Notes: generated by a model not told the origin, from the sequence alone. 64,000 nucleotides of DNA from JAMZMI01 sp039970095 (GCA_039970095.1 JBDVMP010000099.1:48910-112909); one strand, 5' to 3'. Counted from the stretch's first letter, positions 50,660 to 61,442 are shown. Made by a program: numbers and translations.

Positions 50660-52078
50660 ATGAAGAAGATGAACAAATCAATCAAATTTCTATCCATGCT
50701 GCTATCTATAGCCATGGTGAGTGTTTTTATTTCATGTAGCGAGGATGACGACCCAATCATCATCGATGAAGATCCAGTTGTAGCCGATGGGTTTTACGTA
50801 TTAGGATCTGCTTCAGGTGACACGCCTGCTGCCGCTCTTGAGCTTGGTGCCGGCACTGTAGGAAGCGGAGAGACTAGAGACGGTTTCTATGCAGCTTATA
50901 TCTATTTGGAAGCGGGATCATTCAATTTTGTATTGTACTCTAACAACGAACCAACGATTTATGGAGGTTCATTTGAAGGAACGCCACTTGCAGGAAATGA
51001 AGATTATAGCCTGAACAGAGGAGACCTTACTGCCGATGGCGCAGCTATCACCATTTCTAAAGCTGGCTTATACCACGTTCATGTGGATTTAACTTCCAAC
51101 CTTTTCTTCTTTACAGAAGTTGGGTATTTTGAAGTAATCGGATCAGCTACTGCTGACACATGGAACTCAGGTCAAAAATTAGACGTGAAGTCTGCCTCTG
51201 CTGACGAAGTTGTTTTTGAAGGAACAGACATTACATTAAGAACAGGTAATACTGAATTCAAATTCAGATACAATAGCCACTGGGATACTAACATAGAGGA
51301 TGTTGACGGCCTAAACATTCACTCAAACTTTGGTTTGGATGGAGTTTCAGGAGGATCAAATTTTGCATTCGATGAGCCTGATGCCAACTTTACTGTGACG
51401 GTGACTTATACACCTGGCAAAGGGGAGAGTATTACGTGGGGATATGAGAAGACAGGAGAAGCTGAAGAAATTTCTTATGACCCTACCGAGCACCCTTGGA
51501 GTCTTAGAGGAACAGCTGTTGGAAGCCCTGAAGACTGGAGCACTGGTCCACTACTAACACCTAACCATGACGGATCTACTTACAGATGGTATGGAGTAAT
51601 CGAAATCACAGAAGGTGAATTCAAAGTAGCAGATGGTGCAGTATGGCTTGGTGTTGGAGCTGCCACTGATAACTCAGGAGTACTGACTGGTACAGACAAC
51701 TTTATGATGTCAGCCGATGACGCAGGATTCTACTATATCGTAGTAACTACATCTGATGATGGTGCTTCATATACAGCAACAATCGACAAAGCTTCTTTTG
51801 GTGTAATAGGTAGCGCAACAGCTTCAGTTACTGGCGGTGATGGTTGGGCTGATGACGCTGACATGACCGAAGGAACCAGCTCATTTACACTGAATATTGC
51901 ACTTGATGCTGGTGAAATTAAGTTCCGTGCAAACAATGCCTGGGAATACAACCTTGGTGGAGATTTGACAGGACTAACTCACAATGGATCCAACATTGCA
52001 GTAAGTGCAGCAGGTACTTATGACATTACACTTTCCACTGACAACAGAGGAGAGACTTACACAGCTACAATTCAATAA
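50660..52078 (+). CDS. SusE/SusF-like surface glycan-binding lipoprotein
   Basis: A 472-aa lipoprotein with lipobox SVFISC (C26) and an acidic tether (EDDDP). Four similar beta-sandwich modules follow, recognisable by repeats such as GFYVLGSA, GYFEVIGSATADTW, WSLRGTAVGSPEDW and FGVIGSATASV, as in starch-binding SusE/F. It should hold alpha-glucan on the cell surface. It is unusual in being first in the operon rather than after susD, and it is followed by a terminator-like hairpin. Confidence 0.82.
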   Translation: MKKMNKSIKFLSMLLSIAMVSVFISCSEDDDPIIIDEDPVVADGFYVLGSASGDTPAAALELGAGTVGSGETRDGFYAAYIYLEAGSFNFVLYSNNEPTIYGGSFEGTPLAGNEDYSLNRGDLTADGAAITISKAGLYHVHVDLTSNLFFFTEVGYFEVIGSATADTWNSGQKLDVKSASADEVVFEGTDITLRTGNTEFKFRYNSHWDTNIEDVDGLNIHSNFGLDGVSGGSNFAFDEPDANFTVTVTYTPGKGESITWGYEKTGEAEEISYDPTEHPWSLRGTAVGSPEDWSTGPLLTPNHDGSTYRWYGVIEITEGEFKVADGAVWLGVGAATDNSGVLTGTDNFMMSADDAGFYYIVVTTSDDGASYTATIDKASFGVIGSATASVTGGDGWADDADMTEGTSSFTLNIALDAGEIKFRANNAWEYNLGGDLTGLTHNGSNIAVSAAGTYDITLSTDNRGETYTATIQ

Positions 52079-52090
52079 TTCTATAATAAA

Positions 52091-52118
52091 ATGGCCGCCC
52101 CGACGGGGCGGCCATTTT
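52091..52118 (+). terminator. Intra-operon terminator-like hairpin after the SusE/F-like gene
   Basis: ATGGCCGCCCC and GGGGCGGCCAT form a perfect 11-bp stem with a GAC loop, then four T. It lies 11 bases before the next gene. Partial termination here would give more SusE/F-like mRNA than downstream mRNA. Confidence 0.75.
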
Positions 52119-52128
52119 CTAAAACCAG

Positions 52129-54864
52129 ATGATGAATAGAATTTTACTCATATTCATATTGTTTTCGTGTGTCCTATTCGCAAAAGCGCAGGAAGCAATA
52201 ACTCCCACCATAACTCCAGATTTCTTTACTCCGGAAGATGAGATCACGATATCTTATAAAGTATCGGCTTCCGGCCTTTCCAATTTATCAGAGGCATGGC
52301 TATGGCTGTGGCTACCTGATCTTAGCGACGTGGATGTACCCTCCAATGTAAACCCAGCAGATAGCAATCCGGATTTGACCGATAAGGCAAAGTTTACAAG
52401 AGAAGTAAAACAGGGAATCATCTACTTTTCTATTACCCTGAAACTCACAGAGTTTACCAATAAATCTGCCTCAGACATTAAGAAGGTAGGTGTTCTTCTC
52501 AAAGGAAACGACTGGTCCGATGGTCAAACAGCAGATCGTGTCTTCGACATTCCTGAAGGCTTTTCACTTAAGGTGAACTCACCAACTAAAACCAGCTCAT
52601 TTTATGAAGCTGGAGAAAATATTAATATAGATGTTGCCACGTCGGAAGCGGCGACTATATCGATAACATTAGATAATGAAACGCTAACTAGCGAAACCGA
52701 TGTAACGAGCCTGGTGTATGATCATGAGGTAGTGGCCGATGGTGAAGTGCACGAGTTGGTCGTATCAGCTACTAACGGTACTGATACCGAATCCTATAAA
52801 CATACCTACAGCATCACGCCCACGCCGGAAGAAGCCACCGTGCCCGAAGGACTGAAGACAGGGATCAATTACTATGACGATGATCCCACCAAAGCCACGC
52901 TTGTTTTGATGGCTCCAAATAAAGACAATGTGTTTGTGCTTGGAGGTTTCAATAGCTGGGAACTAAATCAAAATTATTTGATGAAAAAAGATGGCGACCG
53001 ATTCTGGTTGACCATAGAAAATCTGACATCCGGACAAGAGTACATTTACCAATACCTAATAGATGGAGAAATTACCATTTCTGACCCTTATTCAGAAAAA
53101 GTAAGCTCGTCATACGATGATCCGGAAATCATTTCGGAAAACAGGTATCCGGGTTTGCTGCCATTCCCTTCAGATTATGCGACACAGGAAGCAACATATT
53201 TGCAACCAGGAAAACCTGACTATCAGTGGGAGGTAACAGACTTTGAGAGGCCCGCCAGCGAAGACCTTGTCATATACGAACTGCTCATCAGAGACTTTAC
53301 AGAGGAGCGAACTTATAAATCAGTTACAGAAAGGCTCGACTATTTTGATTCACTAGGTTTCAATGCCATTGAACTCATGCCCGTCACTGAATTTGAAGGC
53401 AACCTGAGCTGGGGTTATAATCCATCTTACATGTTTGCTCCAGACAAGTACTACGGTACTGAAGATGATCTCAAGGAACTGATAGACGAAGCACACAAAC
53501 GTGGCATTGCCATCATATTTGACATGGTACTTAATCACCATTTTGGCAGAAGCCCAATGGTCAAAATGTACGCCAGCGGAGATTTTGGCCCCCCAACTGC
53601 CGAAAATGTTTGGTTCAACATCACACCAAAACATGACTACAATGTGGGCTATGACATGAACCATGAGAGCACGTACACTCAGGAATATTTCAAAGATGTG
53701 GTGCGATACTGGATAGAGGAATACAAAGTGGATGGTTATCGCTTTGACCTCTCAAAAGGGTTTACCCAGAAAAACACGCTTGGCGATGTAGGAGGATGGG
53801 GAGCTTATGATATTACCCGCATCAATATCTGGAACAAGTACGCAGGTTATATCACAGATGTAGATGAAGATGCGTACATCATTTTAGAGCATTTTGCGGA
53901 CAATTCTGAGGAGAAAGCGCTCGCCGCAAAAGGGATGATGCTTTGGGGCAATATGAACCATCAATATAGAAGCACAGCTAAATCTAATTCAGACAATTTG
54001 TTTTGGCTCTATCACGAAGACAGAGATTGGACAAGCCAGGGAGTGGTAGGCTATATGGAAAGCCACGATGAAGAGCGCGTAATGTGGGATGCCCTGAAGA
54101 CCAACAAACCTTTGGGTTACCTGATAAACAGACTGGAGCTGAATGCTGCATTTTTCTTTCTTGTGCCGGGTCCAAAGATGGTGTGGCAATTTGGCGAGAC
54201 CGGATATGATGAAGAACTCAATAATGACAGACTAGGCGTAAAGCCGACTCATTGGGAATACCTGGAAGACCCGGATCGTATAAGGCTGTTCGCCATGTAC
54301 CAATCACTGATCAACCTGAAAACAAAGACCGACTACCTCGACAATGAATACTTCAGCTGGAAATCTACCGGTTCGGTGAAATGGATCAACTATGACCACC
54401 CTGATCTCAAGATATCTGTTGTGGGAAATTTTGGGAAAGGAACACTCACAGAAGACCCTCATTTTGTTCAGGCCGGCGACTGGTACGATTACTTCACCGG
54501 CGAGAAAATAACAGTAGCAGACCCCAATGAGCCGATTGAGCTTTTGCCAGGAGAATTTAGAATATACGTCTCAAAGCAAATAGATAATTATATCACCATC
54601 AACCCGGTCAACCTTATTACAGGGTTTACCAGCCTCAACCGTGATTTGGAGGTTTACCCAAACCCTACGACTGAGGGTTTTAGCATCAAGTCCGTGGCAG
54701 ATGTAGAGGAAATCAGAATCTACAGTCTTTCAGGTCACTTGGTTTATAAGGCGGTCAAGCCAACAGGAAAAATGAACATTCAACATTTGGACAGTGGCAC
54801 ATATCTCTATGAAATATCAACCAAACAAAACCTGATCACTCAGGGGAAAATAATTAAGCAATAA
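52129..54864 (+). CDS. GH13 alpha-amylase family enzyme with type IX sorting domain
   Basis: A 911-aa secreted enzyme. Signal peptide (VLFAKAQ), N-terminal Ig-like modules (to about 235), a CBM48-like domain near 245-330 (NVFVLGGFNSWELNQNYL), then the GH13 barrel with nucleophile D540 (GYRFD), acid/base E587 (ILEHFAD) and D647 (ESHDEE). The C-terminal 75 residues (DLEVYPNPTTEGFSI to GKIIKQ) are a type A sorting domain, so it should be exported by the type IX system and anchored or released outside. It starts glucan cleavage at the surface. Confidence 0.92.
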   Translation: MMNRILLIFILFSCVLFAKAQEAITPTITPDFFTPEDEITISYKVSASGLSNLSEAWLWLWLPDLSDVDVPSNVNPADSNPDLTDKAKFTREVKQGIIYFSITLKLTEFTNKSASDIKKVGVLLKGNDWSDGQTADRVFDIPEGFSLKVNSPTKTSSFYEAGENINIDVATSEAATISITLDNETLTSETDVTSLVYDHEVVADGEVHELVVSATNGTDTESYKHTYSITPTPEEATVPEGLKTGINYYDDDPTKATLVLMAPNKDNVFVLGGFNSWELNQNYLMKKDGDRFWLTIENLTSGQEYIYQYLIDGEITISDPYSEKVSSSYDDPEIISENRYPGLLPFPSDYATQEATYLQPGKPDYQWEVTDFERPASEDLVIYELLIRDFTEERTYKSVTERLDYFDSLGFNAIELMPVTEFEGNLSWGYNPSYMFAPDKYYGTEDDLKELIDEAHKRGIAIIFDMVLNHHFGRSPMVKMYASGDFGPPTAENVWFNITPKHDYNVGYDMNHESTYTQEYFKDVVRYWIEEYKVDGYRFDLSKGFTQKNTLGDVGGWGAYDITRINIWNKYAGYITDVDEDAYIILEHFADNSEEKALAAKGMMLWGNMNHQYRSTAKSNSDNLFWLYHEDRDWTSQGVVGYMESHDEERVMWDALKTNKPLGYLINRLELNAAFFFLVPGPKMVWQFGETGYDEELNNDRLGVKPTHWEYLEDPDRIRLFAMYQSLINLKTKTDYLDNEYFSWKSTGSVKWINYDHPDLKISVVGNFGKGTLTEDPHFVQAGDWYDYFTGEKITVADPNEPIELLPGEFRIYVSKQIDNYITINPVNLITGFTSLNRDLEVYPNPTTEGFSIKSVADVEEIRIYSLSGHLVYKAVKPTGKMNIQHLDSGTYLYEISTKQNLITQGKIIKQ

Positions 54865-54882
54865 CTACTAGACATAAGAAGT

Positions 54883-57800
54883 ATGATGAAAACGTTTATC
54901 AAGTTCAATTCCCGGGCGATGAAGATTTCGCGGATTGTCCTCATGACAACTCTGCTGGCAATTTCTTCATGGTCTTATGCTCAGGAGCGTACCGTTTCCG
55001 GACTGATTCTGGATGAAGAAGGTTATGGACTCCCGGGAGCTACCATAGTGCAAAAAGGCACACAAAACGGAACCACTACAGATCTGGATGGGAACTATCA
55101 GCTGGCTGTTTCTGATAACAGTACACTGATATTTTCTTTCGTAGGGTACATCACTCAGGAAGTAGCGGTGGGCTCACAGTCAATCATAAATATCACCATG
55201 GAACTGGATGTGCAGGCATTGAGCGAAGTAGTGGTAGTTGGTTATGGTACCGTGGAGAAAGGAGACGTCACCGGAGTGGTCAACAAGGTGGATTCAAAGC
55301 AGTTTAACAAAGGGGTAATCACCTCACCAGATCAACTTCTTGCCGGAAAGGTAGCAGGTGTATCTATCGTGTCAAAGAGTGGGGAGCCTGGTGGCCAGGT
55401 GAGTGTGAAAATGCGGGGAGGAACATCCATTTCCCTCAGCAACGAACCACTTTTCGTAGTGGATGGAGTGCCGCTAGACAACACACCGTTCAATCCGGGA
55501 GGATTTTCTCAGGGAAGAAACCCACTAAATTTCATCAATCCGAGCGACGTTGAAAACATTACTGTATTGAAGGATGCCTCAGCCGCAGCAATCTATGGTT
55601 CAAGAGGTGCCAATGGTGTCATCATCATCACTACCAAATCGGGAGGGTCAACAGATAGACCTAAAGTAACTTACGATGGAAGCATTGGTGTGAGTTCATT
55701 CGTGGATGAAGTAGATGTATTCTCTGCCGATGAATTCAGACAGGTGGTTCGTGTATATGGTAGCCGCAACGAAGACAAGTTGGGTGATGACAATACTGAC
55801 TGGTTAGATCAGATCGTCCAGAATGCCACCACCACCACGCACAATGTGGCTGTGTCCGGGGGTTTAGAAAACGGAGGCTATAGGCTTTCGATGGGTTATC
55901 AGGAACTGGAAGGTGTACTTCGCCACTCCAGCACCAAGCGTACCAGCCTCAATTACAGCATGAACAAATCATTGCTCAATGACGCCATTCAGGTAAAGTT
56001 CAACACTAAAAACGCATTTACTGATGACGTATTCTCCTCAAATCAGGTAGGCGGAGCATTGAGCTTTGACCCGACTCAGCCTGTTTATGATTCTGCCAGC
56101 GCTTACGGAGGGTATTTCGAATATAACAACCCTTTAGCTGTTAGAAACCCAGTTGCCGAGATAGAAGAACGCAAGGAAATTGGCAATACATTCAGAAGTT
56201 TGTCTAGTGTGGAGCTGAGATACAACATTCCATATATTGATGGACTGGCCTTGGTGTCCAACACATCTTACGATGTGCAGAACGGAGAACGCAGAAGGTT
56301 TTCTCCTACTTACATTCGGTCAGAAAATACGGATAATACTCCCGGTTCATACGGCGTGGAGAGCTACTCTCGCAAAAGCCTACTGGCAGAAGTGTATGGA
56401 GAGTATAAAACCACGATCCCTAGCATTGATCTTAATATAAACGTCACAGGAGGATACTCTTACCAAAACTTCATCAACACGTTCAATAAATTTTCAGTTG
56501 ATTCATTGGTAACCAATGTTTATGGACTAGACAACCCATCCGTTGGTGACGGTAGTGTGATAACCCCGCTTTACCGTACTCTCGAAAACAGGTTGATTTC
56601 ATTTTACGGACGATCCATATTCTCCTTGCAGGACAAATACGTTTTGACAGCAACACTTAGGAGAGATGGTTCCACCAAATTCGGAGGTAAGAATCAATGG
56701 GGTTTATTCCCATCTGTGGCGGTAGCCTGGAGGATTTCCAATGAACCATTTATGGACGCTGCATCAGGTGTTCTGACGTATATGAAAATTAGAGCGAGTT
56801 ATGGTGTGACGGGATTTCAGGAGCTGGAAGACTACACTTACATAGCAGCCTATCGATATTCAGGTGCTCAGGCACAATATCAACTAGGAAACCAATTCTA
56901 CTCTACACTTCGACCGGAAGCGCAGGATCCAAATATTCAGTGGGAGGAAACAGCATCGCTCAATATCGGTGTTGACTATGAATTGTTCGACGGTAAGCTA
57001 GTTGGGTCGGTAGATGTTTATCAGAAGAACACCTCGAAGCTTATCAACTCTGTACCACCACCAGTAGGTACATACACAAAAGACCGGATTCTGACCAATA
57101 TAGGAAAAACCAGAAACAGCGGTATCGAGGTGGTGCTTAGTAGCCCTGTAGTACAGACGAAAGATTTTACTGTCGATTTAGGATTTAACCTGGCATACAA
57201 TGTGAATGAAATCGTATCTCTGGATTTCTCCGGAGCAAAGGATTCACAGCAGGAAAATACCGGAAGTAGTATCGATGGAGATGTAGGACAAACCATTAAA
57301 ACCTGGAAGGTGGGTGAGCCAGTGAACTCATTCAATGTCTTTCAGCAAATATATGCAGATGGCAAGCCGGTATATGATCTGGTCAACAAAACGAATATGT
57401 ACGTGGATCAAAACGATGACGGCATTATCAACGAGCTCGATTTGGTAGCAGGGCTGAGCTCAGATCCAAAATACATCCTGGGCTTGACCTCAAATATGAG
57501 ATATAAGGCCATCGACATTTCCTTTACTTTCCGAAGCAATATCGGTCAGTATGTTTACAACAACGTGGCATCAAACTATGGTCACTTTCAGCGAATCAAT
57601 GGAGACCTGCCATACAACATGCATACGTCCGTATTGGAAACCCGGTTTGGACAACCTCAGCTAAAATCAGATTATTATCTGGAAGATGCCTCCTTCGTGA
57701 AACTTGACAATATCACAGTAGGGTACACCATAGACAAGCTTAGCTGGATGCGTGCTCGCGTTTATTTCACCGGGCAAAACCTTTTGACGCTTAGTGGTTA

Positions 57801-57894
57801 TTCAGGCCTGAATCCTGAGATTGATACTGGGATAGATAAGAACCTCTACCCACGCTCAATCACACTTACAGGTGGTGTTAATCTTACATTTTAA
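54883..57894 (+). CDS. SusC-like TonB-dependent outer-membrane transporter
   Basis: A 1003-aa receptor. Signal peptide, a carboxypeptidase-regulatory-like domain (RTVSGLILDEEGYGLPGATI), the TonB-box region, the plug with the SusC signature ALSEVVVVGYGTVEKGDVTG-like stretch and ATIYGSRGANGVIIITTK-like stretch (here AAAIYGSRGANGVIIITT), and a 22-strand barrel ending GGVNLTF. With SusD it imports oligosaccharides using energy from TonB. The next gene is susD, six bases on. Confidence 0.96.
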   Translation: MMKTFIKFNSRAMKISRIVLMTTLLAISSWSYAQERTVSGLILDEEGYGLPGATIVQKGTQNGTTTDLDGNYQLAVSDNSTLIFSFVGYITQEVAVGSQSIINITMELDVQALSEVVVVGYGTVEKGDVTGVVNKVDSKQFNKGVITSPDQLLAGKVAGVSIVSKSGEPGGQVSVKMRGGTSISLSNEPLFVVDGVPLDNTPFNPGGFSQGRNPLNFINPSDVENITVLKDASAAAIYGSRGANGVIIITTKSGGSTDRPKVTYDGSIGVSSFVDEVDVFSADEFRQVVRVYGSRNEDKLGDDNTDWLDQIVQNATTTTHNVAVSGGLENGGYRLSMGYQELEGVLRHSSTKRTSLNYSMNKSLLNDAIQVKFNTKNAFTDDVFSSNQVGGALSFDPTQPVYDSASAYGGYFEYNNPLAVRNPVAEIEERKEIGNTFRSLSSVELRYNIPYIDGLALVSNTSYDVQNGERRRFSPTYIRSENTDNTPGSYGVESYSRKSLLAEVYGEYKTTIPSIDLNINVTGGYSYQNFINTFNKFSVDSLVTNVYGLDNPSVGDGSVITPLYRTLENRLISFYGRSIFSLQDKYVLTATLRRDGSTKFGGKNQWGLFPSVAVAWRISNEPFMDAASGVLTYMKIRASYGVTGFQELEDYTYIAAYRYSGAQAQYQLGNQFYSTLRPEAQDPNIQWEETASLNIGVDYELFDGKLVGSVDVYQKNTSKLINSVPPPVGTYTKDRILTNIGKTRNSGIEVVLSSPVVQTKDFTVDLGFNLAYNVNEIVSLDFSGAKDSQQENTGSSIDGDVGQTIKTWKVGEPVNSFNVFQQIYADGKPVYDLVNKTNMYVDQNDDGIINELDLVAGLSSDPKYILGLTSNMRYKAIDISFTFRSNIGQYVYNNVASNYGHFQRINGDLPYNMHTSVLETRFGQPQLKSDYYLEDASFVKLDNITVGYTIDKLSWMRARVYFTGQNLLTLSGYSGLNPEIDTGIDKNLYPRSITLTGGVNLTF

Positions 57895-57899
57895 TCTCA

Positions 57900-59522
57900 A
57901 TGAAAATGAAAAAATATATTGTATCACTAATCGCAATCATAATCGGAACAGTTTCATGTACCGATTTGGAGGTAACCCCAAAAGACGGCCGGGCGCTTGA
58001 GTCCATCGTTTTTGCAGAGGAAGAAGCGTATATATCTTATCTGGCAAAAGTCTATGGCAGTTTGACATTGACAGGCCAGGAGGGACCCGCTGGCGCGGGA
58101 GATCTTTCGATCATTGCTGACGAAGGTTTCAGTAGCTATATCAGGGTTTACTGGAAAGCCCAGGAGCTCACTACTGATGAAGCTGTCATCAGGTGGACGG
58201 ATGCAGGTATCCAGGATTTGAATACCAACTCATGGTCATCAGACAACCAATTTGTGCGGGTGCTGTATTACAGGATTTATTTTACTATAGCATTGGCCAA
58301 TGACTTTCTTCGGATTACAGAAACTCATACAGATGGTTTCGATGAGGCTTTTCTGAGTGAAGTGGAGACCTTCAAAGCTGAAGCTAGATTCGTGCGAGCC
58401 ATGGCTTACTGGCATGCACTGGACTTGTTTAGAAATGTGACTTTGATTACCAAAGTAGGGTCAGCATTGCCTTCTCAGGTAGCACCTACTGTGCTTTACA
58501 ATTTCATCCTTGACGAACTCAATGAAATAGAACCTCTTCTGGCGGATGCTGGTCAGGGAGACTATGGCAGAGCAGACAAAGGAGCGCTTTGGATGCTAAG
58601 AGCCAAATTGAAACTCAATGCCCCGGTTTATTTACCTGATGGTGCTTCTGAGCTGACAGGCATTTACGATGATGTGGTAGCTGATATGGAGTCAGTAATC
58701 AATGCTGGCTATTCGATCAACCCTGAATATCTCTACAATTTCAACGCTGACAACCACACCTCTTCTGAGATAATCTTTCCTCTCACTGTTGATGGCAACA
58801 GCAGTCAGTCGTGGGGATCTACCACTTTCCTTATCAGTGGGATGATTTTCTCCAAGGAAGACACCACAGCTGAAGGTCACATGAGACCTCTCGACTGGGG
58901 ACTGGCCGGAGGCTGGTTAGGTATCCGGTGCACCAAAAATTTTGTTTCGTTATTTGAAACTGCACCCGATGCTTTTACGGCAGATTCCAGACAGCAGTTT
59001 TTTACTTCGGGAAGAACACGAGATATACCTGATATCCTTGGGGAGGACAATGGGTACCCTTCACCCAAATACAGCAATATAACCTCAGGCGGTTCTAATG
59101 GCAGCAACAATACCTACCCTGACACGGACTATCCGTTGTTCAGACTGGCGGACGCTTATCTGATGTATGCAGAGGCAGTGCTTAGGGGAGGCAATGGCAG
59201 CAGAGCAACAGCACTTGGTTATATCAACGACTTAAGAGAGAGAGCTTATGGCGATGCATCCGGAAACATTACAGATGCAGAAATGACACTTGATTTTCTG
59301 CTGGATGAGCGCGGCAGAGAGCTGTATTTCGAAGCGACAAGAAGACTTGACCTGATCAGATTTAATAAGTACTCTACCAGCGGTGGTGGAGATGAATTGA
59401 TGTGGGAGTGGAAAGGCGGTGACGTCAATGGTGTTTCTATATCCGACCATCTGGAGGTGTTCCCTATACCAGCTACGGATTTGAGCGCCAACCCGAACCT
59501 ATTTCAAAACGACGGTTACTAG
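57900..59522 (+). CDS. SusD/RagB-like glycan-binding lipoprotein
   Basis: A 540-aa lipoprotein with lipobox IGTVSC (C20). The helical TPR-like frame of the SusD family is visible (KAEARFVRAMAYWHALDLF, LADAYLMYAEAVLRGG, DLLDERGRELYFEATRR-like stretch). It forms the lid over the SusC channel and binds glucan. Confidence 0.95.
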   Translation: MKMKKYIVSLIAIIIGTVSCTDLEVTPKDGRALESIVFAEEEAYISYLAKVYGSLTLTGQEGPAGAGDLSIIADEGFSSYIRVYWKAQELTTDEAVIRWTDAGIQDLNTNSWSSDNQFVRVLYYRIYFTIALANDFLRITETHTDGFDEAFLSEVETFKAEARFVRAMAYWHALDLFRNVTLITKVGSALPSQVAPTVLYNFILDELNEIEPLLADAGQGDYGRADKGALWMLRAKLKLNAPVYLPDGASELTGIYDDVVADMESVINAGYSINPEYLYNFNADNHTSSEIIFPLTVDGNSSQSWGSTTFLISGMIFSKEDTTAEGHMRPLDWGLAGGWLGIRCTKNFVSLFETAPDAFTADSRQQFFTSGRTRDIPDILGEDNGYPSPKYSNITSGGSNGSNNTYPDTDYPLFRLADAYLMYAEAVLRGGNGSRATALGYINDLRERAYGDASGNITDAEMTLDFLLDERGRELYFEATRRLDLIRFNKYSTSGGGDELMWEWKGGDVNGVSISDHLEVFPIPATDLSANPNLFQNDGY

Positions 59523-59530
59523 TCACTATG

Positions 59531-59561
59531 CCGGCAGGTGTCTTTACGAGACACCTGCCGG
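59531..59561 (+). other. Intercistronic hairpin between susD and the SusA-like gene
   Basis: CCGGCAGGTGTCT and AGACACCTGCCGG form a perfect 13-bp stem with a TTACG loop. No T-run follows (TTATTAAA). It probably stabilises or separates the susCD mRNA from the enzyme genes. Confidence 0.75.
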
Positions 59562-59579
59562 TTATTAAACCTAAAACAT

Positions 59580-61430
59580 ATGTTGAAGAGTAGTTATACC
59601 AGACTTTTGACGGTCATTCTTTTGTCCACTTTTTTTTCATCCCAATCGCTTGGTCAGGCTATCGATAGAGTGGAGCCGCCCAACTGGTGGGTAGGGATGA
59701 ATCAAAGTACGGTGCAACTGCTCATCAAAGGAGAAGACCTGAAAGGATCGAATATCAAGTTGAGGGGTAGCAAAAATGTGGAGATCATCAAAGTCCATGA
59801 GGCACAAAATCCAAATTTCCTCTTTGTTGACCTGGAAATAGGAAAGAATGCCGCTGCACATACCTTTCAAATAGAATTGAAAAAGCCGGGGGCGCAACGT
59901 GTTTCTCTTTCATATGAACTGCTAAGCCGAAACACTGAGAGTATCGTTCCCGTGGATCAGAGTGATGTTATTTACCTGATCACCCCAGATAGGTTTGTCA
60001 ATGGCAATGTAGCCAATGATAGTATCGGTGGTATGATGGAAGGAGCCAATAGGGACTTTCACGGAGGGCGTCACGGAGGAGATTTGGAAGGGGTCATTTC
60101 CAAACTGGATTACCTGGAAAATTTGGGTATAACCACACTTTGGCTCAACCCCGTGGTAGAAAACAATATGCCCGAATACTCCTATCACGGATATGCGATT
60201 ACTGATTTTTATAATGTAGATCCACGCTACGGATCCAACGAGCTATATAAGTCTCTTTCTGACAAACTACATGAGAAGGACATGAAGCTCGTGATGGACA
60301 TGGTCTTCAACCATTGTGGACTAGAGCACTGGTGGATGAAGGATGCACCGTTTGATGACTGGGTTCATGATGTGGATGACTTTAGGATTACTAACCACTC
60401 CATTGCCTCACAATCCGACCCATATGCTACTGAAAGTGATTTGAATAATATGGAAAGAGGCTGGTTTGTGCCTACCATGCCTGACCTGAATCACGCCAAT
60501 ACCTTCATGGCAACATACCTCATCCAAAACAGTATTTGGTGGGTAGAATATGCCGGACTTGACGGCATCAGGATGGATACCTATCCCTACAATGATAAAA
60601 ATGTAATGCAGCAATGGACCAGCCGAATGCTTACCGAATACCCGAACCTCTTTTTGCTTGGTGAGACATGGGTGGGCGATGAATCTACGGAATCTTATTG
60701 GGCACCAAAAAAACAAGGAACGGAGGGTTTTAACACAGGCCTGACCAGCACCACAGATTTTCCGCTGTGCTATGCTATACATAATTCATTTAAAGAAGAC
60801 GGTGATGTGAAAAACCTCTTTGCAACTTTGGGAAAGGACTTTCTCTATGACATGCCGGAGAAGAATACCACCTTCTTTGACAATCATGACATGGATCGGT
60901 TTTTCTTTACCATAGGCAAGGATTTGGATCGATTCAAGCTGGCCATGACCTTTCTCATCACCACGCGTGGAATCCCGCAGATCTACTATGGCACGGAGAT
61001 ACTCATGGAAAACTTCAATCATCACGGAGATATCAGGCAGGACTTTCCGGGCGGCTGGTCATCAGATGATATAGATGCTTTTGATTTTGAAAACTTGTCA
61101 GAGGATCAAAAGACTGCCTTTTTACATATTCAAAACCTCTTGAATTTCAGAAAGTCCAGTGCCGTAGTTCAGAAGGGCAGTTTGAAACATTATCTGCCCG
61201 AAAACAATGTTTACGTCTATAGTCGGGAGCATGAAGGTAAAAAGGTCATGGTATTGTTGAATAATAGTACGGAGGCCTCCACCGTCTCTCTCGAAAGGTT
61301 TCAGGAGGCTGTAAATGGCTTCACCCTGGGCACGGATGTAATCACCGGCACGGAATTTCAATTGCAAAATGACCTTACTCTAGCTCCTTTAACGGGACTA
61401 ATATTAGAATTATCAGAACTAACCAATTAG
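59580..61430 (+). CDS. GH13 neopullulanase-like enzyme (SusA-like)
   Basis: A 616-aa periplasmic enzyme. I chose the ATG at 59580, which gives a good signal peptide (ending SQSLGQA); a longer frame from 59538 would start inside the hairpin. An N-terminal cyclomaltodextrinase-type domain (about 28-125) precedes the barrel, with D333 (GIRMD), E362 (LLGETW) and D437 (FFDNHD). It should cut imported maltooligosaccharides, as SusA does. Confidence 0.92.
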   Translation: MLKSSYTRLLTVILLSTFFSSQSLGQAIDRVEPPNWWVGMNQSTVQLLIKGEDLKGSNIKLRGSKNVEIIKVHEAQNPNFLFVDLEIGKNAAAHTFQIELKKPGAQRVSLSYELLSRNTESIVPVDQSDVIYLITPDRFVNGNVANDSIGGMMEGANRDFHGGRHGGDLEGVISKLDYLENLGITTLWLNPVVENNMPEYSYHGYAITDFYNVDPRYGSNELYKSLSDKLHEKDMKLVMDMVFNHCGLEHWWMKDAPFDDWVHDVDDFRITNHSIASQSDPYATESDLNNMERGWFVPTMPDLNHANTFMATYLIQNSIWWVEYAGLDGIRMDTYPYNDKNVMQQWTSRMLTEYPNLFLLGETWVGDESTESYWAPKKQGTEGFNTGLTSTTDFPLCYAIHNSFKEDGDVKNLFATLGKDFLYDMPEKNTTFFDNHDMDRFFFTIGKDLDRFKLAMTFLITTRGIPQIYYGTEILMENFNHHGDIRQDFPGGWSSDDIDAFDFENLSEDQKTAFLHIQNLLNFRKSSAVVQKGSLKHYLPENNVYVYSREHEGKKVMVLLNNSTEASTVSLERFQEAVNGFTLGTDVITGTEFQLQNDLTLAPLTGLILELSELTN

Positions 61431-61442
61431 TAAAGCCTCATA

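Noticed and set aside
59538..59579. GTG at 59538 as the start of the SusA-like gene
   Set aside because: It lies inside the hairpin and puts 14 residues before a clean signal peptide that starts at the ATG 59580.
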